Shown one piece after another: positions 1 to 9,104 of a DNA stretch of 39,365 nucleotides. The position numbers were made by a program, and so were the translations under genes. A model generated the notes under the pieces. The model worked only from the letters and a program-made list of their open reading frames with translations. It did no database searches and had not been told where the DNA came from. Position 1 is the stretch's first letter. Each line of letters starts with the position of its first letter. The stretch is from Candidatus Latescibacterota bacterium (lineage in GTDB: Bacteria; JAAXHH01; JACQVL01). The stretch is taken from contig JACQVL010000272.1 of NCBI GenBank assembly GCA_016209865.1, positions 1-39,365 on the forward strand, given 5' to 3'.

Positions 1-2
1 AG

Positions 3-1202
3 TCGGGCATCGGCCCGGAATTGGAGATCACGGTGGAGTGGGTCAACCACGCCATCGACGCGGCGGCGGACATCGGGGCTGAAGTCTTCTTCATCGACGC
101 GAGCTGGTATGCCCCCCCGAAGAGCAACTGGTGGTCGACTGTCGGCGACTGGTCGGTCGACCGGCAGCGGTTTCCCGACGGCCTTCAACCGTTCCGCGAC
201 CGGGTGCATCAGAAGGGGATGCTGTGGGGACTGTGGATGGACGCGGAACGCATCGCGCCGAAGAGCCGGATCGTGCAGGAGCACCCGGAGTGGGTGTCGG
301 TGGCGTACGACGGCGAGCGACGGTTGGGGGATTTGCTCGACCTGACCAACCCGGACGCAGCGCGATGGATGGAAGAGCAGATCGTCAAGGTGATTGAATC
401 CAACGAACTGGAGTTTTTCCGGCTGGACTACAACGTCGGCGGCCTCGGCCCGGGCGCGAAGACGACGCGCCACGGCTACGTCGAGAACGGGTACTGGCGG
501 TATTACGAAGCTCTGTACGCGATCTACGACCGTCTGCGGACGCGCTTCCCCGATGTCGTCTTCGAGAACTGCGCGGGCGGCGGTGGACGCACGGACATCG
601 GTCTGGTGCGGCGGTTCAGCCATACCTGGGTGACCGACTGGCAGATCGCGCCACGGTCGTTCTCCATCACGAACGGGATGACGATGGCGCTCCCGCCCGA
701 GTACGTCGACCGATTAGTCGGCGGCCAGTCGGGCCACACGGCCGCGGAGCTGGATTTTCAGTTGCGCCTGTTGTTGTTCGTCCGGCCCACGATCGCCTTC
801 CTCCGCCCGTTCGAGGCGTCGTGGAACCCGCACGTGCTGGAACGGGTGAAGCATCTGGTCAGTCTGTACAAGAACGTTGTGCGTCCATTCATGAGCACGG
901 GACACATCTACCATCATACTCCGGCCTTTGAAGGCCCGGAGCCTCACGGGTGGGGGGTGCTCGAACTGGCGTCACGCGACCGCTCCCGTGCCATCTGCGG
1001 GCTGTTTCAGCTCGCCGCTCCGTCCGAGCCGGAGTACGTCCTGCGATTGCGCGGGCTGGACGTATCGAAACGGTATCGAGTGACGTTTGACAACGTCGGC
1101 CGGTCGTGTGAGATGGACGGGGTTGCGTTGATGACGCAGGGCCTCACCGTCCGGCTGGCCGGGCCGCTCACGTCCGAGTTGCTGCTGTGTGAGGCGGTGT
1201 GA
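3..1202 (+). CDS. GH36-like alpha-galactosidase, 5' truncated by the window edge
   Basis: Open frame runs in from the window start (SGIGPELEITVEW...). GH36-like motifs: FFIDASWY, GLWMDAERI, FFRLDYN, FENCAGGGGRTD, TDWQIAP. Confidence 0.8.
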   Translation, partial: SGIGPELEITVEWVNHAIDAAADIGAEVFFIDASWYAPPKSNWWSTVGDWSVDRQRFPDGLQPFRDRVHQKGMLWGLWMDAERIAPKSRIVQEHPEWVSVAYDGERRLGDLLDLTNPDAARWMEEQIVKVIESNELEFFRLDYNVGGLGPGAKTTRHGYVENGYWRYYEALYAIYDRLRTRFPDVVFENCAGGGGRTDIGLVRRFSHTWVTDWQIAPRSFSITNGMTMALPPEYVDRLVGGQSGHTAAELDFQLRLLLFVRPTIAFLRPFEASWNPHVLERVKHLVSLYKNVVRPFMSTGHIYHHTPAFEGPEPHGWGVLELASRDRSRAICGLFQLAAPSEPEYVLRLRGLDVSKRYRVTFDNVGRSCEMDGVALMTQGLTVRLAGPLTSELLLCEAV

Positions 1203-1217
1203 GAGACCAACTGTCTA

Positions 1218-1257
1218 CCCCTCACCCCCGGCCCCTCTCCCACGATGGGGAGAGGGG
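1218..1257. repeat. Dispersed-repeat-like palindrome (CCCTCACCCCCGGCCCCTCTCCC-acgatg-GGGAGAGGGG)
   Basis: Perfect 10-bp stem 1232-1241 / 1248-1257 with a 6-nt loop, in the gap between the GH36 and URO-D genes. No T-tract follows. Confidence 0.75.
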
Positions 1258-1286
1258 AGACAGCAGCGCTCGGAAGAGAAGCTCCC

Positions 1287-2330
1287 ATGCTGCCCCGTGA
1301 ACGGGTTTTTGAGGCACTCAACCATCGGGAACCGGATAGGGTTCCGCTCTACCTGTGGGTCTTCAAGCAACCAGGCGTGACTCAGGCGATCGAAGCGAAG
1401 TACGGCAGTATGGAAGCGTTCTACGACGCGCTGTCCCTCGACATGTGCCAGACATTCCCACGAAAAGGGTTGCTCAAGGAAGCGCCAGCGCGGTCAACCG
1501 TGACCGAGGAATCGGATGACGTGGGACGGAATGTCTACGGCGACCTCTTGGGAAAGACGCGCAAGAGCTGTTACGACAATGTCCTGACGCTCGACGAGGC
1601 GCTGGAGGCTGAATTCACCGACCCTGACGATGAGGGGATCTACACGGAAATCCGGTACGAGGTGGAGCATCACAAGGGGCGGAAAGGCCGGGCGATTTTC
1701 GTTCAGACTCCCGGGGTCTTCGAGGCGGCGAACGGGATCATCGGACTGGAGCAGAATTTGATGGAGATGGCGCTCCGGCCAGAGCTGGTCGCGCGCCTGT
1801 ACGAGCGGATCGCCCGATGGAATCACCGGTACATCGAGCATGTCGTCGAGATCGGGGTGGATGTGATCCATGTATCGGACGACTGGGGGATGAATGACGC
1901 CCTGCTCTTCAGCCCGGAGATGTGGTGGGAATTGGTCTACCCGGCGGAGCGCATCACGACCGAGTTCGTTCAGCGGCTCGGAGTGCCTCTCTCCCTCCAC
2001 AGTGATGGGAACATCAAAGCTGTCCTGGATGGCGTAGTGACGTTAGGGTTCCGATGTTTCCATCCTGTGCAGGAGTCGGCAGGGATGAGACAGGCGGATG
2101 TCAAACGACGGTACGGGCATGACCTGACGCTGTATTGCGGCCTGGATGTGCGCACGACGTTGGGACGAGGAGAACCAGCGAAGGTCAGGGATGAAGTCCG
2201 GCGGGTTATGCGAGAACTGAAACCCGGCGGCGGGTTTATTTTCTGCACGTCGCACATGGTTCAGCCTGGAACCCCTCTTGAGGAAGTGGAAATGGCCTAC
2301 CAGGTGGCGCTGGAGGAAAGCCGCTATTGA
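1287..2330 (+). CDS. URO-D-fold (uroporphyrinogen decarboxylase / MtaA-like superfamily) protein
   Basis: MLPRERVFEALNHREPDRVPLYLW N-terminus; C-terminal LSLHSDGNIK, LYCGLDVRTTL, GGGFIFCTSHMVQPGTPLEEV. Start placed at 1287 because the listed start at 1245 lies in the palindrome. Confidence 0.8.
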   Translation: MLPRERVFEALNHREPDRVPLYLWVFKQPGVTQAIEAKYGSMEAFYDALSLDMCQTFPRKGLLKEAPARSTVTEESDDVGRNVYGDLLGKTRKSCYDNVLTLDEALEAEFTDPDDEGIYTEIRYEVEHHKGRKGRAIFVQTPGVFEAANGIIGLEQNLMEMALRPELVARLYERIARWNHRYIEHVVEIGVDVIHVSDDWGMNDALLFSPEMWWELVYPAERITTEFVQRLGVPLSLHSDGNIKAVLDGVVTLGFRCFHPVQESAGMRQADVKRRYGHDLTLYCGLDVRTTLGRGEPAKVRDEVRRVMRELKPGGGFIFCTSHMVQPGTPLEEVEMAYQVALEESRY

Positions 2331-2398
2331 GGTGACAGAGGCCACATCATCCGTGGGAGACCTCAGGATGGAGCAGACTTCAGTGGAGTGGTGGTGAC

Positions 2399-3478
2399 AT
2401 GACGATTTCCACGATGAGAGAACGCATGCTGGCGGTCATCAACGGAGGCCAGCTCGACCGCGTCCCGTTCGTCCAGTACACGAACCTCGACGCCCCCAAT
2501 GAGGTGGTCTGGGATCGCATCGGACGCGAGCAGATGGGAATCCTCCAGTGGTGCACGGCGTACCGGTTCGAGTCTCCTCACTGCCGGTTTAAAGAAGAGG
2601 CGATCATCCGGGATGGACTGCCCGGCCGGCGCCGGACCCTGATCACCCCCGCAGGGAACCTGACGGAGGAACGGACGCTGGTCCCCAACATGGGCGGCGT
2701 GACCGCCATACGAAAGCGCTTCATCGCGGAACCGGATGATTATCCCATCCTGATGAGCTACCTCCGTGATATCACGGTGAACGAGAATCGGCTCACCCTT
2801 CAGAACATCGTCAAGGCGATCGGGGACGATGGCCTGCCCCTGGTGCACTTTCCCCGCACGCCGTTCCAGCAGCTCTGGGTGGAGTGGGTGCCGATCGAGG
2901 ACCTCTGTCTGCATCTGGTCGACGACCCGGAACTGGTTGAAGAATGTATCGACTGTCTTGACAGCATCCAGCGGCGCACGTGGGAGGTGACGTATCGGGT
3001 CGCCGACAGTGTGGACATCCCGTTCGTTGACTTTCCCGATAACATCACCGCCCCGGTCATCGGGAAAGCCTATTTCCGGCGATACTGCCTGCCGTACTAC
3101 AACGAAGCCGCTGAGATGATGGCAGAAAAAGGAATTCCGGTTTACGTCCACATGGACGGCGATCTCAAACCCCTCTGGGACGCCATCGGCGAATCCAGGG
3201 TCAAGGGGATCGATTCCCTGTCACCGGCGCCGGACAACGACACCCGGGTCGCGGACGCGGTGACAGTATGGCCGGAGAAGAGACTGCTCGTCAACTTCCC
3301 GTCCTCCGTCCATCTGGCCGACCAGGAGACGATCTACCGGCAGGCCGCCCAGATTCTCCAGGAGGGCGGCCACACCGGCCGGCTCTGGATCCAGATTTCG
3401 GAGAACATCCCGCCCGGTGCCTGGGAAAAGAGTTATCCGGCCATCGTTCAGGCGATCCAGGATTTTGGTGTGCCTTAG
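2399..3478 (+). CDS. URO-D-fold superfamily protein
   Basis: MRERMLAVINGGQLDRVPFVQYTN N-terminus; LPYYNEAAEMMAEKGIPVYVHMDGDLKPLWDAI barrel segment. Confidence 0.75.
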   Translation: MTISTMRERMLAVINGGQLDRVPFVQYTNLDAPNEVVWDRIGREQMGILQWCTAYRFESPHCRFKEEAIIRDGLPGRRRTLITPAGNLTEERTLVPNMGGVTAIRKRFIAEPDDYPILMSYLRDITVNENRLTLQNIVKAIGDDGLPLVHFPRTPFQQLWVEWVPIEDLCLHLVDDPELVEECIDCLDSIQRRTWEVTYRVADSVDIPFVDFPDNITAPVIGKAYFRRYCLPYYNEAAEMMAEKGIPVYVHMDGDLKPLWDAIGESRVKGIDSLSPAPDNDTRVADAVTVWPEKRLLVNFPSSVHLADQETIYRQAAQILQEGGHTGRLWIQISENIPPGAWEKSYPAIVQAIQDFGVP

Positions 3479-3531
3479 CCGAGACAGGTCCTCCGCGGGG
3501 ACAAGTTCCGTGGGAATAACAACTGGTTTTT

Positions 3532-3574
3532 CTCGTCACTCGTCACTGTTCTTGCCCGACTACCGACCACTGAC
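3532..3574. repeat. Short heptamer-type repeats (CTCGTCA x2; CCGACTA CCGACCA CTGAC)
   Basis: Direct reading of the gap between the URO-D gene ending at 3478 and the GH10-like gene at 3589. Confidence 0.55.
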
Positions 3575-3588
3575 GTCATGAGGAAACT

Positions 3589-4842
3589 GTGATGGATAGC
3601 GCTGACCTGATCGCATCCGCCCCTGAACGAATCCGGCAATGCCGGACCGCCGAGGTCGAACTCCGTCTCTCCGACGAAACCGGACGCATCATCCCCCATG
3701 CGACGGTCGATGTGCAACTGGTCCGTCACGAGTTCAAGTTCGGCTGCAACGCCTTTCTCGTCGGCCAGCTCGCCGATGAGACACTTCAACAAGGGTATGG
3801 GGAGCGATTGACGGCGCTCCTCAACTACGCGACGCTCCCGTTCTACTGGGGATCGTATGAGCAGTCAAAAGACGTGACTAGGGAACAAGCGCTCGACACG
3901 ATGGCAGAATGGTGTGGACACCACCAGATCGCTACAAAGGGACATCCGCTGATCTGGCATGAGACGTTCCCTGAATGGGGCCATCAGTGCCCGGATGATG
4001 AAATCCTCACGCGACTCGAACGCCGGGTCAAGCAGGTCGTCTCCCGGTTTAAGGACTGCGTACACCTGTGGGATGTCGTCAACGAAGCGACCGTCTCACA
4101 CACGTTCGACAACGCGATCGGACGATGGATCGCGCGGCACGGCGCCGCGGCCTGCGTCGAACAGGCGCTGCGCTGGGCACGCGAGGCGAACCCGTCAGCC
4201 ACGTTGCTCTATAACGATTTTAACGTCTCCCCGGATTTTGAAGCCCTGGTCGGTGCGCTGCGCGACCGGGACGCCCCCCTGGATGTGATCGGCATCCAGA
4301 GCCACATGCATAAAGGACGCTGGCCGTTAGAAAGAGTGTGGCAGGTCTGCGAGACGTATGCGCGGTATGGACTCCCGTTGCACTGGACAGAATTGACCAT
4401 CCTGTCTGGCAGGCTGAAGGCCGCCGATGACAACGACTGGCATACCCCGCGCACGGATTGGAAGAGCACCCACGACGGGGAGATGACCCAGGCTGAATAT
4501 GGAGAGCAGCTCTCTACCTTGCTCTTCAGCCATCCGTCGGTCGAGGCGATCACCTGGTGGGATTTCTCGGATTACGGAAGCTGGCAGGGCGCACCAGCCG
4601 GTCTTGTGCGAGAGGACATGACGCCCAAACCCCTGTATGAACGGCTGCTCAACCTCGTGAAGAAAGAATGGTGCACGGACGTCCACACGACCAGTGATGG
4701 CGAAGGACGGACGCGGCTGCGCTGCGTCTTTGGCACGCATCGCGTCAGGGCGATACTCGACACTGGACGCACCCTCAGTGGGGAATTCACTGTAAGTCGA
4801 AAGGGCCATCGAGCCATGACTGTGGCGCTGGCGGAGGGTTAG
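3589..4842 (+). CDS. GH10-like endo-beta-xylanase family protein
   Basis: KGHPLIWHETFPEW, WDVVNEATVSH (acid/base Glu), LLYNDFNV, DVIGIQSHMHKGRW, LHWTELTI (nucleophile Glu), ITWWDFSD. Confidence 0.85.
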   Translation: MMDSADLIASAPERIRQCRTAEVELRLSDETGRIIPHATVDVQLVRHEFKFGCNAFLVGQLADETLQQGYGERLTALLNYATLPFYWGSYEQSKDVTREQALDTMAEWCGHHQIATKGHPLIWHETFPEWGHQCPDDEILTRLERRVKQVVSRFKDCVHLWDVVNEATVSHTFDNAIGRWIARHGAAACVEQALRWAREANPSATLLYNDFNVSPDFEALVGALRDRDAPLDVIGIQSHMHKGRWPLERVWQVCETYARYGLPLHWTELTILSGRLKAADDNDWHTPRTDWKSTHDGEMTQAEYGEQLSTLLFSHPSVEAITWWDFSDYGSWQGAPAGLVREDMTPKPLYERLLNLVKKEWCTDVHTTSDGEGRTRLRCVFGTHRVRAILDTGRTLSGEFTVSRKGHRAMTVALAEG

Positions 4843-4878
4843 TTCCAGAGGCCCTTACTGGAAGGGAGGAGAACTACG

Positions 4879-6684
4879 ATGCTCGATCATCACCCGACCG
4901 CACGCTGTACGACGGGCGAACATTACGAAGCAGAAGCGCCGGACACTTTGGACCTGGCGGGCCGGATGGGCCTGGCCGTGAACGCCCTCACCGGCGTGTG
5001 GGATCCGGCTGAACGATGGGCGCTCGGCTTCGTCGTGGATTTCTCGCGCCGCCCGGCCGTCCTGTTCCCAAGCCATATCACGGATGCCTACCTGAACATC
5101 CCCCCCAAGTTTCTGGAAGCCCTCGTCGTCTGCCGCTTAGCCTCCGGGAACGCCGAGCACCTGGATGTGGATCGGGAAGTGCTCCGCACCCAGCTCAGTC
5201 TGCTGGGCGACGACGGTCTGACCTACTGTCCGACCGAGACCCTGTCCCAGTTCACCGAACCCCGCCCGTTCTCCGAGGTCTGGGGCGAGGGACGGTTGCT
5301 GCTGGCGCTGTCGATGCTGGCCCAGGTCGATGACGACCCGCGATGGGTCGAGGTCGGCAAACGAAAGATCGACCGGCTGCTGGCGCTGACGCGGGAGAAA
5401 GACGGGTTCCGGTTCCTGTGGAAAGGCAGGTTCCGGCCAGGAGAAACCGTCCCTCTCGACGCGGATGAGCCAGCGAAAGGCATTGAAGGAGGCTCCCTCG
5501 CCGATGGGAACCCGGTTTTCAGCATGATCTACTCGGTGGGCGCGCTGGGACACGGTTCCGGCCTGTTCGCCCGCGTGACGGGCTACGAGCCCGCCCTGGA
5601 ATTGTCGAGAGGTCTGGCGCGCTGGGCGCTGGCCCGGATGTTTATGAACGACGACGGTCGGTACACGTTTATGCACTTTCATCACGGCCTGTACGCGCTG
5701 ATGGCGGTGTGCGAATACGGCTGTGCCGCCAACGACCGGGCGGTCTTGGAACGCGTCGATGCCTGCTACCGCTGGGCGCGGGAGATGGGCGATCCCCTGA
5801 TCGGGTTCTATCCCGAAGCGATGCCGGGGTCGGACTGGTACCTGGGCCGGCCAGGGAATACCGTCGAGATTTGCGAAGTGGCTGATATGGTGTGGCTGGC
5901 TTTGTACCTGACGCGGGCCGGACTGGGCGATTACTGGGACGATGTCGACCGCTGGGTGCGCAATGTGTACGCGGAGGCGCAGGTCTGCGATACCCGCTTC
6001 CTTGACCATATCCCGGAGGGTTACTTTGCGACAGAACCGAGTCAGCGTTCCCATCAGGATACCCGCGATATTCCCCAACGGTCGGTCGGGTCGTTCTTAG
6101 GCTGGATGCGCGCAAACGACGGGCTCACGGTCACGAAAACCGAGCAGGGACCGAAGCTGTCCGACCATGCCATCATGCACTGCTGTACGGCCAACGGCGC
6201 GCGGACGCTGTACTGTGTCTGGGACAGTATCGTGACTCGTAACGGGGACGAAGTACGAGTGAATCTCCTGCTGAACCGGGCGTCGCCGTGGGTGGACGTG
6301 GACAGTTATCTGCCGGCAGAAGGCAGGGTCGTCTTGCGCATCAAAGATGCCTCAAAAGTCTCAGTGAGAATACCAGAGTGGGGCGACCCGTGGGAGGTTC
6401 GGGTGAGTGTGGGGGACCAGCGCCGGCGAGTGCGGGTTGAGGGACGGTGGGTGCGGGTCGCCCGGCTGAAGCCCGGCGATCAGGTGACGCTCACCTTCCC
6501 TCTGCCCGAACGCGTCGTCCATCGGGTGATCGGGGAAATCCCATACAAACTCGTCCTGCGCGGCTCGAACGTGGTTTCCATCGACCCGAAAGGGATCGCG
6601 CTCCCGCTGTACGAGCATCAGCCCACCGGAAAGTTGATGAGGACAACGCGGTTTATGCCCCAAGTGAGACAGGTGGTCTGGTAG
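4879..6684 (+). CDS. GH127/DUF1680-like glycoside hydrolase (alpha/alpha toroid)
   Basis: Toroid-like sequence; HCCTANGARTLYCVWDSIV, VNLLLNRASPWVDVDSYLP, VSVRIPEWGDP, LTFPLPER. Confidence 0.6.
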   Translation: MLDHHPTARCTTGEHYEAEAPDTLDLAGRMGLAVNALTGVWDPAERWALGFVVDFSRRPAVLFPSHITDAYLNIPPKFLEALVVCRLASGNAEHLDVDREVLRTQLSLLGDDGLTYCPTETLSQFTEPRPFSEVWGEGRLLLALSMLAQVDDDPRWVEVGKRKIDRLLALTREKDGFRFLWKGRFRPGETVPLDADEPAKGIEGGSLADGNPVFSMIYSVGALGHGSGLFARVTGYEPALELSRGLARWALARMFMNDDGRYTFMHFHHGLYALMAVCEYGCAANDRAVLERVDACYRWAREMGDPLIGFYPEAMPGSDWYLGRPGNTVEICEVADMVWLALYLTRAGLGDYWDDVDRWVRNVYAEAQVCDTRFLDHIPEGYFATEPSQRSHQDTRDIPQRSVGSFLGWMRANDGLTVTKTEQGPKLSDHAIMHCCTANGARTLYCVWDSIVTRNGDEVRVNLLLNRASPWVDVDSYLPAEGRVVLRIKDASKVSVRIPEWGDPWEVRVSVGDQRRRVRVEGRWVRVARLKPGDQVTLTFPLPERVVHRVIGEIPYKLVLRGSNVVSIDPKGIALPLYEHQPTGKLMRTTRFMPQVRQVVW

Positions 6685-6713
6685 CCCGTACACGCGCTGA
6701 AGGGAGGAAGGGT

Positions 6714-7970
6714 ATGACCCATGACGCGGACGTCCTGGTCATCGGCGGTGGGGTGATCGGCATCTGTACCGCCTATTATCTGACGGAGCGAGGACGCACG
6801 GTCACCGTGATCGAGAAAGGAGAGGTCTGTTCGGGCAGTTCGTACGGCAACGCCGGACTGATCGTCCCCAGTCACAGCGTCCCCTTAGCCGCGCCAGGGA
6901 TGGTCTCCCAGGGACTGCGCTGGATGTTCAACCCGGAAAGCCCGTTCTACATCAAGCCTCGTCTCGATCGCGAGCTGTTCTCCTGGCTCTGGAAATTTCG
7001 CGGCGCCTGCAACGCGGGCCACGTGCGCAGAGCCATGCCGGTCATCCGCGACCTCAGCCTGGCCAGTCTTCGGCTGTATGAGGAATTGACCACCCGTGAT
7101 GACCTGCAGTTCGGGTTCGAGCGCCGGGGCCTGCTCGTCGTCTTTCGCAGCGCGGAACACCTGAAGGAGGGCAGCGAGGAAGTCCGTCGTCTGCAGGACA
7201 TCGGGCTTGAGGTCAGCGTCCTGAACGGGGATGAGGTCCGGGCGCTGGAGCCCCATGTGCGGATGAACACGGCCGGCGGGGTGTTTTATCATCAAGACGC
7301 CCATCTGATCCCCGCGAAGTTCGTCCGGGAATTGGCCCGCTCTGTCGAGAAAAAGGGGGCTGCCATCCACCCCTCGACCGAGGTACTTGGCTTCGAGACA
7401 GCAGGGCGTCGAGTCGCCACGGTCAAGACGACGCGCGGAGATTTTTCAGCCCAGGAGATCGTCCTGGCCAGCGGTACCTGGTCGCCCGGCATCGCCAGAG
7501 ACCTCCGGATCAACCTCCCCATGCAGCCCGCCAAAGGGTATAGCGTGACGGTCAAACGACCGGAATCATCCCCAGTGATCCCGATGGTGCTGGCCGAGGC
7601 GCGAGTCGGGGTGACACCCATGGGCGAAACCCTCCGCTTCGCCGGCACGCTCGAACTGGCCGGCCTCGACTTCTCTATCAACCGGCGGCGCGTGCAGGCC
7701 ATCCTCAGGTCGGTGCCCGAGTACCTGCCCGACCTGAACCCGGCGAACCTCGAGCTGATCGAAATCTGGCGCGGCCTGCGGCCCTGCACGCCGGACGGCC
7801 TCCCGTACCTGGGACGGGCTCGCCGGTATGACAACCTCACGATCGCCGCCGGACATGCGATGATCGGAGTGTCGCTCGGCCCGGTCACGGGCAACCTGGT
7901 CTCCCAGGTGGTCGCGGGGGAGACCCCCTGGATCGATCTCACGATGTTCAGCGTGGAGCGATTCGATTGA
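6714..7970 (+). CDS. FAD-dependent oxidoreductase, DAO/DadA-like
   Basis: DVLVIGGGVIGICTAYYLTERGRTVTVIEKG dinucleotide-binding motif; LRPCTPDGLPYLGRA...AAGHAMIGVSLGPVTG C-terminus. Start at the ATG after AGGGAGGAAGGGT. Confidence 0.85.
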   Translation: MTHDADVLVIGGGVIGICTAYYLTERGRTVTVIEKGEVCSGSSYGNAGLIVPSHSVPLAAPGMVSQGLRWMFNPESPFYIKPRLDRELFSWLWKFRGACNAGHVRRAMPVIRDLSLASLRLYEELTTRDDLQFGFERRGLLVVFRSAEHLKEGSEEVRRLQDIGLEVSVLNGDEVRALEPHVRMNTAGGVFYHQDAHLIPAKFVRELARSVEKKGAAIHPSTEVLGFETAGRRVATVKTTRGDFSAQEIVLASGTWSPGIARDLRINLPMQPAKGYSVTVKRPESSPVIPMVLAEARVGVTPMGETLRFAGTLELAGLDFSINRRRVQAILRSVPEYLPDLNPANLELIEIWRGLRPCTPDGLPYLGRARRYDNLTIAAGHAMIGVSLGPVTGNLVSQVVAGETPWIDLTMFSVERFD

Positions 7971-8001
7971 CATAGAATTCATCCGTTGAAAGGAAACCAC
8001 T

Positions 8002-9084
8002 ATGGTATGGGAAGCTGAGAAGCCGATCCGGGTGGCGATCGCCGGGGTTGGGAACTGCTGCAGCGCATTCATCCAGGGGTTGGCGTATTACCGGACGTTC
8101 GGGGCTGACGGGCCAGGATTGATGAACGTCGAGATCGGTGGATATCAGGTCACCGATATCGTTCCGGTGGCCGCCTTTGACGTCGACGCCCGAAAGGTCG
8201 GTCTCGACCTGTCGCAGGCGATTTTCTCCGACCCGAACATCGCCTACCGCTATCCCGATGTCGAGGTCCCCTCCTGCGGCGTCACGGTCCAGATGGGGCC
8301 GGCGATGGATGGGGTCAGTCCAGACCTGACGGAGTTCGTGACGCTCGCAGACCGGCAGGCAGTGGATGTCACCCAGGTCCTGCGGGACAGCGGGGCGGAC
8401 ATGCTCCTGAACTTCCTGCCGACCGGGTCGGCCCGGGCCGCAAGGTGCTATGCAGACGCGGCCATTAAAGAGGCTCGCATCGGGTTCATCAACGGTATGC
8501 CGGAACTGATCGTCTGCGATCCTGTCTACCAGCAGACCGCTATCGAGCATGGCGTTCCGCTCATCGGGGATGACGTGAAGAGCCAGCTTGGGGGGACAGC
8601 CATCCACCGGGCGTTGCTCCAACTGCTGCGCGCGCGCGGCATCCATGTGACACGGACCTACCAGCTCAACTACGCCGGCAATACGGATTTTTACAACCTG
8701 ATCCATCGCGGCCAGTCGAAGCACAAGACCAAGCGGGAAGCCCTCGAGATGCTCATCCCGCCCGACGCGGACATCTCCACCGGGTTCTCCTACATCGACC
8801 TGATGGGAGACCGTAAGACCGCCATCTTCTACATCGACGGCAGTAACTACGGGAATGCCCCGCTCCATTTCGAGGCCAAGCTCGAGGTCGAGGACAGCTC
8901 AAACTTCGGGGGCGTCATGGTGGAGATGATCCGGTACATGAAGCTCGGCCTGGATCGCGGGGTGGCGGGCGTCCTCCAGTCCGCTTCAGCCGTGTTGACC
9001 AAGCATCCGCCGATGCCGGTGGACGACGACGCGGTGGCGATCCAGCACTTGAAAGAATTCACCGCCGGACAGCGAGAACGGTAA
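8002..9084 (+). CDS. ino1: Inositol-3-phosphate synthase (Ino1-like)
   Basis: VAIAGVGNCCSAFIQGLAYYR (cf. GVGNCASSL.QG..YY of bacterial Ino1), QLNYAGNTDFYNL, DDVKSQLGGTAIHRALLQLL, SKHKTKREAL. Confidence 0.85.
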   Translation: MVWEAEKPIRVAIAGVGNCCSAFIQGLAYYRTFGADGPGLMNVEIGGYQVTDIVPVAAFDVDARKVGLDLSQAIFSDPNIAYRYPDVEVPSCGVTVQMGPAMDGVSPDLTEFVTLADRQAVDVTQVLRDSGADMLLNFLPTGSARAARCYADAAIKEARIGFINGMPELIVCDPVYQQTAIEHGVPLIGDDVKSQLGGTAIHRALLQLLRARGIHVTRTYQLNYAGNTDFYNLIHRGQSKHKTKREALEMLIPPDADISTGFSYIDLMGDRKTAIFYIDGSNYGNAPLHFEAKLEVEDSSNFGGVMVEMIRYMKLGLDRGVAGVLQSASAVLTKHPPMPVDDDAVAIQHLKEFTAGQRER

Positions 9085-9104
9085 CATTACCGGATGGGCG
9101 TCAG

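Noticed and set aside
1232-1257. Intrinsic terminator after the GH36 gene
   Set aside because: Strong hairpin but no downstream T-tract; better explained as a dispersed repeat.
1245-1286. ORF-track N-terminal extension of the first URO-D gene
   Set aside because: The extension lies in the GGGAGAGGGG palindrome; the family start MLPRERVFEAL begins at 1287.
1494-2000. Long minus-strand ORFs (e.g. 1494-2000, 2363-3151, 5137-6078, 7948-8868, 36.7-35.9 kb)
   Set aside because: They lie antisense to well-supported + strand genes and have low-complexity Arg/Pro/Val-rich translations typical of high-GC shadow ORFs.
1287-3478. Heme-biosynthetic HemE as identity for the URO-D genes
   Set aside because: Multiple divergent copies in a glycan cluster, no other heme genes, and N-termini (ERV.EALNHREPDRVP) typical of MtaA/CmuA-like families rather than HemE.
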